NCBI GenBank assembly: GCA_905235505.1
Contig: CAJOMJ010000029.1
Span: forward strand, 1-64,000
From: Paludibacteraceae bacterium
GTDB taxonomy: Bacteria; Bacteroidota; Bacteroidia; Bacteroidales; Paludibacteraceae
Reading direction: 5' to 3'
Length of the DNA: 64,000 nucleotides
The position numbers and the translations under genes were made by a program. Under the pieces are notes generated by a model. It made no database searches. It worked only from the letters and a program-made list of their open reading frames with translations, and was not told where the DNA came from. The first letter of the stretch is position 1. Every line of letters starts with the position of its first letter. Of the stretch, positions 7,729-17,175 are shown piece by piece.

Positions 7729-9435
7729 ATGCAATTAACTTTACAGATTATTACGCTCATAGGCTCCGTTGCAATGCTTATGTACGGATTGAAGGTTATG
7801 AGTGAGGGCCTGCAGAAGATGGCGGGTACGAAATTGAGTAATGTGCTTGGCACGATGACTACGAACCGCTTCATGGGTGTGCTGACGGGTGCAGGCATTA
7901 CAGCCGCCGTGCAGTCGTCAACAGCGACCACTGTGATGACAGTGAGCTTCGTCTCGGCAGGCATTCTGACACTGGGGCAGGCAATTTCCGTCATCATGGG
8001 TGCAAACATAGGTACAACCTTCACTGCGTGGATTATGGTGCTCGGCGGAGGTACATTCGACCTAAGACTGCTTGTATATACTCTAATCTTGATAGCCGTG
8101 GTACTCATCTTCTCCAAGAAGAGTGCCAATCTCGGTGATTTCCTTATGGGTCTTGCACTTCTGCTGCTCGGCTTAACGACGCTTAAGATAAATGCCACCG
8201 AGATGCACCTTGACCAAATGGAGCCGGTGAAGGACTTCTTTCTTGCCACTTCGAGTTGGGGATACGGAAGCTATCTGCTCTATCTGCTTATAGGTGGCAT
8301 AATGACGTTTGCCGTGCAGTCGTCGGCAGCCATCATGGCAATAACGATGACTCTATGTTCCACTCACGTGCTACCGATAGATATGGGTATCGCTTTGGTG
8401 CTCGGTGAAAACATCGGTACAACCATCACATCGAACATAGTGGCCCTCTCCGCTTCAGTACAGGCACGCCGTGCTGCCTTGGCACACCTGTTGTTCAACC
8501 TGTTCGGTGTGGTATGGGTACTGTGCGTCTTCCGCTGGTTTGTGGGTGGTATATGCGACTTGTGGGGAGTGGAGTTTACTCCCGGAGTACCGAGCGAAGT
8601 GTCGCCTGACAGACTGAATGCCATATTAGCGACATTCCACACCACTTTCAATGTGACCAACACACTTATTCTTATATGGTTTGTACCGTATATTGAGAAA
8701 CTTGTAACATTTATGATTCCTACCAAGCCTGAAGAGAAAGAGACCGACAGCCAGCTTAAGTTCATTTCCGGTGGTCTTATGTCAACGTCGGAGCTCTCTA
8801 TACTGCAAGCGTGGAAAGAGATGTCAGTCTTTGCCGTACGAACACAACGTATGTTGGGTATGGTTCACGACCTATATCGCGAACAGGATAGCACCAAATT
8901 TGAAGAGGTGTTTGCGAGGATAGACAAATATGAGCAGATATGCGACAACATGGAATACGAGATTGCGCAGTATCTGAACGAAGTGGCAGACGGCCGATTG
9001 TCTGACCAGTCGAAGCATGAGGTGCACAAGATGCTACGTATTGTAAGTGAGTTGGAGTCTGTAGGTGATGCCAATTACAATCTCTCGCGTTATATAAAGC
9101 ACAAGCACGATGCACATATCGTTTACACAGACTATCAGGACAAGAATATAGAATTGATGCTATATCTTGTCACTGGCGCAGAGACAAAGATGGTTGAGGC
9201 ACTTGACCACATGCAGGTTACTGACGAGCAGTTTGTTGAGATGACAGAGATGGAGAACGAGATAAACAATTTCCGCAACGACCTCAAGACTCAGAATATG
9301 CAGCATATCACCGACAAAGAATACGACTATTCCACCGGTGTTAACTATATGGATATAATTCTGGAGATGGAGAAGATGGGCGACTATATCATCAATGTTG
9401 AGGAGGCTCTATACGAACATAAACATGATAAATAG
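7729..9435 (+). CDS. Na+/phosphate cotransporter family protein with PhoU-like domain
   Basis: A 568-residue inner-membrane protein of the Na/Pi cotransporter II family (PF02690). About eight hydrophobic helices fill residues 1-320. They contain the duplicated QSS signature of the family (AAVQSSTATTVM about residue 63 and FAVQSSAAIMAI about 205), which lines the substrate path. The C-terminal ~200 residues (from about 350) are helical and charged, like the PhoU domain found in the bacterial members. It probably takes up phosphate with sodium, although several relatives are of uncertain substrate. It is monocistronic, after the terminator at 7657-7697; no canonical TAnnTTTG box is visible in its short leader. 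Confidence 0.9.
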   Translation: MQLTLQIITLIGSVAMLMYGLKVMSEGLQKMAGTKLSNVLGTMTTNRFMGVLTGAGITAAVQSSTATTVMTVSFVSAGILTLGQAISVIMGANIGTTFTAWIMVLGGGTFDLRLLVYTLILIAVVLIFSKKSANLGDFLMGLALLLLGLTTLKINATEMHLDQMEPVKDFFLATSSWGYGSYLLYLLIGGIMTFAVQSSAAIMAITMTLCSTHVLPIDMGIALVLGENIGTTITSNIVALSASVQARRAALAHLLFNLFGVVWVLCVFRWFVGGICDLWGVEFTPGVPSEVSPDRLNAILATFHTTFNVTNTLILIWFVPYIEKLVTFMIPTKPEEKETDSQLKFISGGLMSTSELSILQAWKEMSVFAVRTQRMLGMVHDLYREQDSTKFEEVFARIDKYEQICDNMEYEIAQYLNEVADGRLSDQSKHEVHKMLRIVSELESVGDANYNLSRYIKHKHDAHIVYTDYQDKNIELMLYLVTGAETKMVEALDHMQVTDEQFVEMTEMENEINNFRNDLKTQNMQHITDKEYDYSTGVNYMDIILEMEKMGDYIINVEEALYEHKHDK

Positions 9436-9574
9436 ACAGGCGACCTGTTAGCGGCATCGTCTGACGGATGATGCATGATGACTTGAGATTCTGTGCTTTC
9501 GGTATTTATAGAGTGATACTGAAGGCACAGATTGTTTTATATGCAGACAGCGTTGTAAATGCTTGATTGTATGT

Positions 9575-9629
9575 TAATCACATAGTAATCACATAGTAAT
9601 CACATAGTAATCACATAGTAATCACATAG
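9575..9629. repeat. Tandem repeat, 5 copies of an 11-mer
   Basis: Five exact consecutive copies of TAATCACATAG, followed by a broken sixth copy (TAACGATAG). A nearly complementary 11-mer (GTATGTGATTA) is repeated twice at 38506-38527. Confidence 0.95.
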
Positions 9630-9779
9630 TAACGATAGTATAAAGTTATTGATTATTAAGTATGTAGACTTGATTGTAAGGCGCGGTTTTATTGTGTATA
9701 ACGGCTTGATTTGTTGTATGCGGGGGTATGATTTATTGTAAGAGACGGTCAATGGTTGAGGCGGGGTGGAGAGAACGAA

Positions 9780-9889
9780 GGGTAAGGGTGGGGTAAGGGT
9801 AGGGTGAGCGGGAGGTGAATGAGTGCTGAATGAGTGCTGAATGAGTGGTGAATGAGTGGTGAATGAGTGGTGAATGAGTGGTGAATGAA
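9780..9889. repeat. Degenerate 11-bp tandem array, 10 units
   Basis: Ten units in constant 11-bp phase: GGGTAAGGGTG, GGGTAAGGGTA and GGGTGAGCGGG, then units of the TGSTGAATGAG type (the S position is C in two units, G in the others), the last ending GAA. The gradual drift from the G-rich to the TGAATGAG form suggests expansion by slippage with divergence. Confidence 0.9.
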
Positions 9890-9944
9890 ATGGGAGGGAG
9901 AGGTGTGGGAGATGTGGATGATATGTGAGAGAGATGAGATAGAA

Positions 9945-9976
9945 TTTGGTTATTATAGAAAAAAATACTATCTTTG
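9945..9976 (+). promoter_or_regulatory. Promoter of the CstA-family gene
   Basis: TTTG (9945-9948), exactly 20 bp, TATCTTTG (9969-9976). The start codon at 10073 leaves a leader of about 90 bases. Confidence 0.8.
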
Positions 9977-10072
9977 CAGCGTTGAACTGAACAGGTCAGA
10001 GTGCTCTTTATGTGATGCCGGTTATATATATGAGGCAGTGCATAAGCAGGGTATGACTGACAAAAAGTTATT

Positions 10073-11569
10073 ATGTTTACATTTATAATTTCTCTCATAG
10101 TACTTGTATTAGGATATCTGCTTTACGGAGCAGTGGTAGAAAAGGTATTTCAGGTGGACGGTTCACGCCCCACACCAGCAGTAGAACTTCAGGACGGCGT
10201 GGACTATGTGCCACTGCCTGCGTGGAGGATATTCCTGATTCAGTTTTTGAATATCGCGGGTTTAGGTCCGATATTCGGTGCGATAATGGGTATATTCTTC
10301 GGCCCTGCCGCATTTCTCTGGATAGTATTCGGAACGATATTCGCAGGCGGTGTGCACGACTATCTGTCAGGCATGATGTCTGTGAGAAAGAAGGGTGCGA
10401 GTCTGCCGGAGATAGTGGGTTCTGAGCTCGGAATGCCCATACGACAGTTTATGCGTCTGTTGTCGCTTGTGTTGTTAGTGCTGTTGACGACTACATTTAT
10501 GAGTGGTCCGGCAGCCTTGCTTCACGGATTGGTGGACAGTGTTTCATTCAAGGCGTGGATACTTATCATTTTCGGATATTATATGTTGGCGACCTTGCTG
10601 CCGATAGACAAGCTGATAGGTCAGCTGTATCCGTTGTTCGGTGCAGTGCTGCTGTTCATGGGAGCGGGAATAATGGTGGTGATGCTGGGCTGGCATGGCA
10701 GCGAGATGCCTGAGTTGACAGACGGATTGCAGAACCGTCAGACCAACGGTCTGCCGCTGTTTCCGATGATGTTTGTAAGTATTGCCTGCGGTGCGATAAG
10801 CGGTTTTCACGGTACGCAGTCGCCGTTGATGGCACGTTGTATCACCAATGAGAGGCAAGGCAGGTGGATATTCTACGGTGCGATGGTGGCAGAGGGCATT
10901 CTTGCATTGATATGGGCAGCGGCAGCCGGCACTTTCTTTGCCGACCCGGAGCAGGGTTTGTACGGAATAGACGGTTTGCAGGCGTTTGCGGCAGAGCATC
11001 AGGGCGAGAATATAGCCGCCTTAGTGGTTGACCGTGTAGCGCGCTCGTGGTTGGGCGTGGCAGGAGGAATACTTGCAATAATAGGAGTTATAGCCGCTCC
11101 TATCACCTCGGGCGATACGGCACTGAGGAGTGCGCGACTGATAGTGGCGGACTTCATGCATCTGGAGCAGAAGACGATTTGGAAGAGACTGGTAATATCA
11201 ATACCGTTGTTTGCAATGGTATTTGGAATGACTTATGTCAATTTTGATATAGTATGGCGGTATTTCTCATGGACGAACCAGACCTTGGCAATGTTCACGT
11301 TGTGGGCAGGCACGGTGTTCCTCTACAAAAACGGAGTGGAGACGGGCAAGATGAAACGAGGCTGGCTGATGAGTATCATACCCGCATTGTTCATGACTAT
11401 GGTGAGTGTGAGCTACATACTGATAGCTCCCGAAGGTTTCCATCTTGCGCCCGAGATACGTTGGGTGGGCTACATGATAGCCGCACTTGTTACACTTGTT
11501 TGTCTGATTTGTTTCCTCTCGTGGGCAAAGAAATATGCCAGGCGCAGACCTTTGGAAACTTATTATTAA
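10073..11569 (+). CDS. cstA: Carbon starvation protein A (CstA) family transporter
   Basis: A 498-residue polytopic inner-membrane protein (about 13 hydrophobic segments) of the CstA family, whose members carry peptides or pyruvate. Recognisable family blocks are PAVELQDGVDYVPL near residue 37, the LNIAGLGPIFGAIMGIFFGPAAFLWI segment, and the GGVHDYLSGMMSVRKKGASLPEIVG block; further on are GFHGTQSPLMARC and ITSGDTALRSARLI. It is the short form, without the extra C-terminal extension of enterobacterial CstA (~700 residues). The last 80 bp overlap the convergent PAP2 gene at 11490-12218, so the two transcripts are antisense there. Substrate not deducible from sequence alone. Confidence 0.9.
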   Translation: MFTFIISLIVLVLGYLLYGAVVEKVFQVDGSRPTPAVELQDGVDYVPLPAWRIFLIQFLNIAGLGPIFGAIMGIFFGPAAFLWIVFGTIFAGGVHDYLSGMMSVRKKGASLPEIVGSELGMPIRQFMRLLSLVLLVLLTTTFMSGPAALLHGLVDSVSFKAWILIIFGYYMLATLLPIDKLIGQLYPLFGAVLLFMGAGIMVVMLGWHGSEMPELTDGLQNRQTNGLPLFPMMFVSIACGAISGFHGTQSPLMARCITNERQGRWIFYGAMVAEGILALIWAAAAGTFFADPEQGLYGIDGLQAFAAEHQGENIAALVVDRVARSWLGVAGGILAIIGVIAAPITSGDTALRSARLIVADFMHLEQKTIWKRLVISIPLFAMVFGMTYVNFDIVWRYFSWTNQTLAMFTLWAGTVFLYKNGVETGKMKRGWLMSIIPALFMTMVSVSYILIAPEGFHLAPEIRWVGYMIAALVTLVCLICFLSWAKKYARRRPLETYY

Positions 11570-12218
11570 GCCAAAGGAAGGCGGGGTAGAGCATAGCGAC
11601 TGATATTACTCCGATGATGCCGCCTGCGAATACGTCTGTGGCAAAATGCTGTGAGAGGTAAATGCGCGAATAGCCTCCGAGGAGTGCCAAGATAAAGAAC
11701 AGAACCTGAAGAGACATGTTGAGCCATGTCTCTTTCTTTTTATCGTTTGCCAGAGAAGACTGTCTGTAATACCAAACGAGTGTGGCGAGGCAGAGAAAGA
11801 GAATGAAGAAAGTGCAGGTGTGGCCGGATGGGAAAGAGTAGTAACTATGCAACTGCACTCCATCTACCAAGGGCAGAGCGTCGGGATTGTTCTCAAGGTC
11901 GAAGAAGAGTTTGGGTCGCGGGGCACAGATTATATGTTTCAGTATCTGAACGATAACAGCCCCGACTCCTTCAGCTATCATCAGATAGACAGTTGCGCCT
12001 GCTCTCCAGAAAAGCAGAGCAAGTGCAATGAGATAGAATCCGTAATCGGCGATGAGGGTGTAGTAAGGCAGGACGCTATCGCCAAAGGCGGTATGGCAGG
12101 AGTTGAACCAGAGATGAAGTTGCGCTTTGTCAGTGAGCAAGATAGCGACAGCGAGGGCAGTAAAGGTGAGAACAAAGAGCGCGAGGAAACAGACGTTATT
12201 CTTCAGGAACCGGTTCAT
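11490..12218 (-). CDS. PAP2-family membrane phosphatase
   Basis: A 242-residue membrane protein with about six transmembrane helices and the three catalytic motifs of the PAP2 superfamily: KHIICAPRP (KX6RP), FPSGHT (PSGH) and SRIYLSQHFATD (SRX5HX3D). Such enzymes remove phosphate from undecaprenyl pyrophosphate, phosphatidic acid or lipid A on the periplasmic side; which substrate applies here is not evident. It starts 18 bp after the IgGFc-binding-like gene at 12237-15086 and is the last gene of that minus-strand operon. Its 3' end overlaps cstA tail to tail. Confidence 0.88.
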   Translation of the reverse strand: MNRFLKNNVCFLALFVLTFTALAVAILLTDKAQLHLWFNSCHTAFGDSVLPYYTLIADYGFYLIALALLFWRAGATVYLMIAEGVGAVIVQILKHIICAPRPKLFFDLENNPDALPLVDGVQLHSYYSFPSGHTCTFFILFLCLATLVWYYRQSSLANDKKKETWLNMSLQVLFFILALLGGYSRIYLSQHFATDVFAGGIIGVISVAMLYPAFLWLNNKFPKVCAWHISLPTRGNKSDKQV

Positions 12219-12236
12219 TCTTGGTATGCGTTTATG

Positions 12237-15065
12237 TTATTTTACTACTATCTGAAGGCTCTGTTTCCTGCCGTTATCGAGAGTGACATGCAGGATATAG
12301 ACACCTTTCTCGGCGGGTGCGGCGAGCAGAGTACGGTCGGTGAAGACAGTCTTGCTCTGCAGTACTCCCATCGTGTCAAACAGTTCAGCGGAGGCATTGC
12401 CGTTGGCAGTGATACTGATGTTTTGCCGCGGTGTAAGCAGGGTAGGTGCGGCATTGATATTGTTGTCATCGCTCAATGCCTGTATCTGTCTTGCACATGA
12501 CTCAATCATGACACTGTCTTTGGTCATCAAGAGTACACTATATTCGGCAGCAGTGTCGAGTTTGTTCTCTAAGCCATAATCGGGTGCATAGTACCACGAG
12601 GAGTTTGCGCCGGGGATAAGTACTCCGTCTTTGAGCCATTGGAAGCCAATAAACTCGAATCCGCCATTGGCAGTGCTGTTGGGCACTACGAGTACGTCGT
12701 CCCATTTCTGACGGAAGATGTCGGAGGCGTAACGTATGGTGAACGAGAGAGGAAGTTCCACGAGTTTGTTTTCGCAGAGCGCATCTTCAAGACAGAGAGT
12801 ACAATTGTGGATGCCGGGGTCGAACTCTTCAATAGGTGCTGTAATCTGATTGTTGCCTATCGAGACCTGTATCTTTTTGCCGTTAGAGAGCAAGATATAT
12901 CCACCTGTGAGTTGTGCGGGGTCGCCTTTGGTAATCTTATATGTGAGAGAGAGGGTCCGCTCGTCAGCGCAGTACTCGGTCTTTTGCATCTCCACATCTA
13001 CTCCCAAGCAGCTGACGATGGTAATATGGCGTGTGATGATACTGTCGCAGTTCATGTAGTTGCCGGCAGGAATGGTATCGGTGTAGTCTCCTGATACATA
13101 CCGCCACGAGTTAATCCAGAAGCACGAATCGTAGGCGACGGTGTCCTCTTGGATGGTATGTTTCGATATTACTCCCACCTCAACCGGCGTGAGTTCTACT
13201 CTGTAGCAGTCAATCTTGTTTTCTCTCAGTTCGGATATAGGATAGATGACGCCCCGCTCCATATCTTCTTCGTTGATACAATCGTGTGTTCCGGGCATTC
13301 GCACAGTGTCGGGTTTGAGCACTTGAATAGCTACGCTGACGGTGTCTTGGTAGTCGCTGCCATTGCAGGGGTTGATGGTATGCGTGATTGCCTTGATGTC
13401 GTACCAGCCGGGAGATTCGTATGTATATTTGAAGGAAGAGATGTTCTCAGTGTTCTGGTCGATGGTTATTCCGTCTCCCATGTTCCAAGTTACATTTTCC
13501 ACATCCACACCGAAGTAGGGTGCTATCTCGAGCTGATCGCCCACGCAGAACAGTGAGTCGTAGCGCTCAAGGTTGATGAAGTTATTACCTCCGATGATAA
13601 TACTTTTCTCCACGGCGGCTGAGCCGACTGAATAGCCGTAGCTCTCCCTTTCGCCATATCCGTAGGCATGTGCAACAAAGGGTCGTTTGCCCTCGAGGGT
13701 GTATGCCCGTTCGGCAGTGCCAAGTTTGTCGAGCCGTGCATAATAGTATTTGTCATTGCTGCCGTCAACAGGCTGAAAGTATTGTCCGAGATTCTCAGAT
13801 ACCTGCCTGCCTCCGTCGGTAAAACTGATAGTCATGTCTTTGCAGTTGCTTTTCTCCGTGACGATATTCACATAGTGAGTATTATCGCTTTTGTAGGTGG
13901 TGAAAGTGACGTGCGAGATACCTTGTTCGATAGGGTTGATAACAACCATGGCGGGGTCAGCCTTTTCGCTACCATCGTATTTATTGGAGGTCATGAAGAG
14001 GTGAACCGATGTGGGGCATGAAGTCTCGAGGAAGCAACTTTCGGACTCTACAAGCGGATTGGGGCGACCGGATATCTTCTGTCCGATTTCGAACTCCCAA
14101 TATTGCTTCTTGTCGGTAGCAAAGTTGAAAGTGTGCACGAGGTTGCCGTTGATATATACTTCAGTACCGTCGTTGATAGCCATGACCCTGATAATATCGC
14201 GTTTGCGGGTCATGGATTCGGTTATGGCATAGCGTGTTCCCCAGAAAGCAGTAGGGATAGCTTGTGAGAAGATGTGGTCGCGGTCTTTTACATTGTCATA
14301 ATTTGTCCATCCGTAGTCTTTGTAGTAAGGCAGATTGGTGTGCGGGTTACCCTGAAAGACAGCAATAGGTTTGCCGTCTCTTGCCGTTACCTCGGAACCG
14401 GAAAGGTCGGAGTCATCACCTTCGTTATTTCCTGTCCAGACATAATACACTTGACCTTTCTTCAAAGCGGGTGTGGTGATAGTGCCTGTTTTGCCTGTGC
14501 TTGTTTTGGTGCTGAGTTTGATATCTACGATTGTATTGTCTTGTGTTGCAACTATAGCAAAGTGGCTGCCCTGTGGTTTATTGTCGTGGTCGGAGGCGGG
14601 GAAAGTCTGCACGAGATAGTGGTCGGTAAGAGCAGTGGTAGGTAGCACATTGGTAGCGTCAAACGACTTGTCTTTATAATTGGAAGCATACACCGATATA
14701 TTTGCATCTGAGGTGATATGCACAGCCGTGTTAAGCGGTTGCTCGGGTACTATAGTATAGCAACCTGTCCTATCGTTGTTGGCATTCTTGGCAGTACCAT
14801 TGTATAAATCCTCCCGTATCAACTGGTTGGCGGTCAATCTCCTGCGTTGATTATACCCTGTGTAAGGATTTTCTATTGTTACAGTACAATCATGTGCAGA
14901 CGATATGGTAAGTCCGAGTGTTATTTTCTTGTCGTCACCATCCAGGTGGTCGGCACTGGGGAAGGTGACCCAGAAGTCTTTGCCCTCGGTTCCTGCTGAT
15001 TGTGCGAACACTTTTCCTGCTGCAAAAGCAAATATGCAACAAACTATGCAAATATATCTTTTCAT
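12237..15065 (-). CDS. IgGFc-binding-like/PKD surface protein with T9SS sorting domain
   Basis: A protein of about 942 residues, starting at MKRYICIV (15065); an alternative ATG 7 codons upstream (15086) would spoil the signal peptide. After the signal peptide (ending ...VFAQ) comes a large domain that begins TEGKDFWVTFPSADH and resembles the IgGFc-binding N-terminal region (PF17517), to about residue 500. Then come a PKD-like domain (about 510-590, VTWNMGDGI...YESPGWYDI), beta-rich segments, and a C-terminal T9SS type A-like domain (AELFDTMGVLQSK...EKGVYILHVTLDNGRKQSLQIVVK). It should be displayed on the cell surface, perhaps as an adhesin. It is a paralogue of the protein at 17176-19713; the OmpA-type gene lies between them in one operon. 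Confidence 0.82.
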   Translation of the reverse strand: MKRYICIVCCIFAFAAGKVFAQSAGTEGKDFWVTFPSADHLDGDDKKITLGLTISSAHDCTVTIENPYTGYNQRRRLTANQLIREDLYNGTAKNANNDRTGCYTIVPEQPLNTAVHITSDANISVYASNYKDKSFDATNVLPTTALTDHYLVQTFPASDHDNKPQGSHFAIVATQDNTIVDIKLSTKTSTGKTGTITTPALKKGQVYYVWTGNNEGDDSDLSGSEVTARDGKPIAVFQGNPHTNLPYYKDYGWTNYDNVKDRDHIFSQAIPTAFWGTRYAITESMTRKRDIIRVMAINDGTEVYINGNLVHTFNFATDKKQYWEFEIGQKISGRPNPLVESESCFLETSCPTSVHLFMTSNKYDGSEKADPAMVVINPIEQGISHVTFTTYKSDNTHYVNIVTEKSNCKDMTISFTDGGRQVSENLGQYFQPVDGSNDKYYYARLDKLGTAERAYTLEGKRPFVAHAYGYGERESYGYSVGSAAVEKSIIIGGNNFINLERYDSLFCVGDQLEIAPYFGVDVENVTWNMGDGITIDQNTENISSFKYTYESPGWYDIKAITHTINPCNGSDYQDTVSVAIQVLKPDTVRMPGTHDCINEEDMERGVIYPISELRENKIDCYRVELTPVEVGVISKHTIQEDTVAYDSCFWINSWRYVSGDYTDTIPAGNYMNCDSIITRHITIVSCLGVDVEMQKTEYCADERTLSLTYKITKGDPAQLTGGYILLSNGKKIQVSIGNNQITAPIEEFDPGIHNCTLCLEDALCENKLVELPLSFTIRYASDIFRQKWDDVLVVPNSTANGGFEFIGFQWLKDGVLIPGANSSWYYAPDYGLENKLDTAAEYSVLLMTKDSVMIESCARQIQALSDDNNINAAPTLLTPRQNISITANGNASAELFDTMGVLQSKTVFTDRTLLAAPAEKGVYILHVTLDNGRKQSLQIVVK

Positions 15066-15112
15066 AACAATAATGTTTTTACTCAATACCTGTTGTTAGA
15101 TTCAGCTCATAA

Positions 15113-17155
15113 TCAGAGTATCTCTACCTCCACACGCCTGTTGTTCTGACGCCCTTCTTCCGTGTCGTTAGTGTCGATAGGTTGGCTTTCTCCCCGTCCT
15201 TCAGCTTCAAGACGGGACGGGTCAATACCACGTTCGATAAGATCCTCACGAACAGCATTGGCACGACCTTCGGACAATACCTGGTTGGCACTGTCGGAAC
15301 CTACATTGTCGGTGTGACCTATAATCTTTATGCGTATGTCGGCATTTCTACTCAAGAAATTATACAGTTCATTAAGACTCTCTTCCGAGGCTTTGAGAAT
15401 ACGGGTCTTGTTGGTAGCAAAGAAGAGGTTCTTCATGACGAATACCTCGCCCTTCTTTACCGGACGCATCTGCACGTTCATGGAGTCGCTTATGGAGGCG
15501 ATGTCTGCCTCGAAGCTGTCGTATCCAATGAGGTCGATATGCAGAGTATATTGGTTGTTGTTGTCAAGGATAGTGCGTGCAGTGCCTGTCACGGAGTCGG
15601 TTGTCAGAGTAGTCCCATCTGATTCTGCTTTGCCTTTGCGCAGTATCTGAGCATTAGCAGTCAGGGGTTTGCCTGTCTCAGCATCTGTGATGCGGAGGCG
15701 GAAATAGGGCACATGACGCAGTTGCATTGTGATAGACTGGTTCTGACCCGGTTGCTCCACGGTAACCTGCTGACTTTCGGCATAGTAGTCGTTTGCACTG
15801 ACATCCACTTTCCAGTCGCCTTGTGCGATAGAACGGTGCATCAGGCCGTTGCGTACCTCGCGGGGTTGTGACTCTTTGTTCTTGTTGAGGTTGGTAACAA
15901 CAACGGTGGCGGGTATAGGTTCGCCTGTGGCAGCATCCACTATCTTCAGGTCAAGATAGGTAGGCCGTACAGGTGGCAGAGAAGGACGCTTGCCGGGCAC
16001 CTCAAACTGCACTACGAATTTTGCACCCACAAACAGGTTGTTCAGTTTGGAGCCCTCATTTATAGCGAGTACGGTATTGGCAGATGTGGGTTGCCAGTTG
16101 TTATTGTCTGCAAAACTGAGAGGATTAAGACCTGACATGTTGTTGCTGTTAAGAATGCCATAGTCGGCAAAGAGTGCCACTTTGTAGTGTATATGTTCCC
16201 GCCCGAAAGAATAGCGTTGCCCTGGTTTGGGTTGCTTGCGCCCTTTGGCAGGTTCTGCCTGCAGCCACTCGTCAAGGTCAAGTCCGAACTCAGCAGCAAG
16301 ACGCAGGTCAGGCTGACGGAGTGTCAGTTTCTTGCTCTCGGGTGCAGGATTGTCGATGATTCCCATACCATACGGCTTGAGATATTCCTCGTCAAGAACA
16401 GTTACATCATATCTGCCTTTCTGGTTGAAGGTGCCGAATACACCGTATCCTACACGTGCACCGAGCATGAAGTAGTATCTTGAGAACTGTGCGCCGAACA
16501 TGACAGGTATGCTCACAAAACCGAGGTTGCGGACTTCGCGGAGGTCGTCTGTCATATAGGTGTAGGTCTGCGGGTATGTCTCCAGTTGCCGGCTCATGGC
16601 AAAACTATAGTCGGAGCGTGAGTTGAGCCAGTCGAAGCCGAGACCTGTCTCGAAGCGGAAGGCATGGTATGCAAGTTCGTAACTGAGTTGCAGACCTGCT
16701 CCAGGTCCGCCTGTAAGCGACTTGTCCATAAGAGGATATGTTGTTGGCGGAGCGAACTCATTCCCGTAGCTTCCGATATTGTCGAACATAGCGGCATATC
16801 CGGCTCTGCCACTCAGATTGAAGTAATGTATTGCCTCACTCTGTTTTTTGGGCGTATATTTCTTTTCGTCTTCGGCAGCCTGTTTAGCCTTCTGCTTTTC
16901 AGCCTCTGCAGCCTGTTTCTCTCTGTCTGCCTGTGCCTTCTGCTGCTGTTTCAGTCGCTCAGCCTGTGCTTTCTGTTGCTCTTTCTGACGGGCAGCCTGC
17001 TGTTTCTGCCTCTCTTTCTCGCGTTTGGCTTTCTCTGCCTCACGCTGTTTCTGCTGCTGGGTCATCTGTGTGGTACTACGTGTCTGAGCCTGAGCAGGAA
17101 CGATAACCGCAAAACTGAGAGTTAATATCAATATGTATCTAATCAAGTTTTTCAT
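15113..17155 (-). CDS. OmpA-family protein with coiled coil, beta-barrel and Ig-like repeats
   Basis: A 680-residue outer-membrane protein. The order is a signal peptide (1-23), a highly charged K/Q/E/A-rich coiled coil (about 30-105), a predicted beta-barrel (about 110-390), two carboxypeptidase-regulatory-like beta-sandwich domains (LKIVDAATGEPIPATVVV about 400 and LRITDAETGKPLTANAQI about 485), and an OmpA peptidoglycan-binding domain (about 570-680) with the intact GHTDNVGS loop and NRRVEV end. It probably anchors the outer membrane to the wall. It sits between two IgGFc-like genes with gaps of 20 and 26 bp, so it is likely made together with them and may act as their surface anchor or export partner; this is inference. 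Confidence 0.87.
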   Translation of the reverse strand: MKNLIRYILILTLSFAVIVPAQAQTRSTTQMTQQQKQREAEKAKREKERQKQQAARQKEQQKAQAERLKQQQKAQADREKQAAEAEKQKAKQAAEDEKKYTPKKQSEAIHYFNLSGRAGYAAMFDNIGSYGNEFAPPTTYPLMDKSLTGGPGAGLQLSYELAYHAFRFETGLGFDWLNSRSDYSFAMSRQLETYPQTYTYMTDDLREVRNLGFVSIPVMFGAQFSRYYFMLGARVGYGVFGTFNQKGRYDVTVLDEEYLKPYGMGIIDNPAPESKKLTLRQPDLRLAAEFGLDLDEWLQAEPAKGRKQPKPGQRYSFGREHIHYKVALFADYGILNSNNMSGLNPLSFADNNNWQPTSANTVLAINEGSKLNNLFVGAKFVVQFEVPGKRPSLPPVRPTYLDLKIVDAATGEPIPATVVVTNLNKNKESQPREVRNGLMHRSIAQGDWKVDVSANDYYAESQQVTVEQPGQNQSITMQLRHVPYFRLRITDAETGKPLTANAQILRKGKAESDGTTLTTDSVTGTARTILDNNNQYTLHIDLIGYDSFEADIASISDSMNVQMRPVKKGEVFVMKNLFFATNKTRILKASEESLNELYNFLSRNADIRIKIIGHTDNVGSDSANQVLSEGRANAVREDLIERGIDPSRLEAEGRGESQPIDTNDTEEGRQNNRRVEVEIL

Positions 17156-17175
17156 ATCTGTATCTGTTTATGCGG

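Larger units (their letters stand above)
9436..10072. other. Repeat-rich intergenic region
   Basis: No gene is convincing here. It holds two tandem arrays with an 11-bp period (9575-9629 and 9780-9889) and, at its right end, the promoter of the CstA gene (9945-9976). The interval between them is purine-rich on the plus strand. A minus-strand open frame across the arrays is low-complexity and is not supported. Confidence 0.7.

Noticed and set aside
9575..9629. Possible CRISPR array
   Set aside because: The units are contiguous 11-mers without spacers, and there are no cas genes.
9733..10098. 121-codon minus-strand ORF over the 11-bp arrays
   Set aside because: Its S/T/P/H-rich composition merely reflects translation of the tandem repeat and it overlaps the promoter of the CstA gene.
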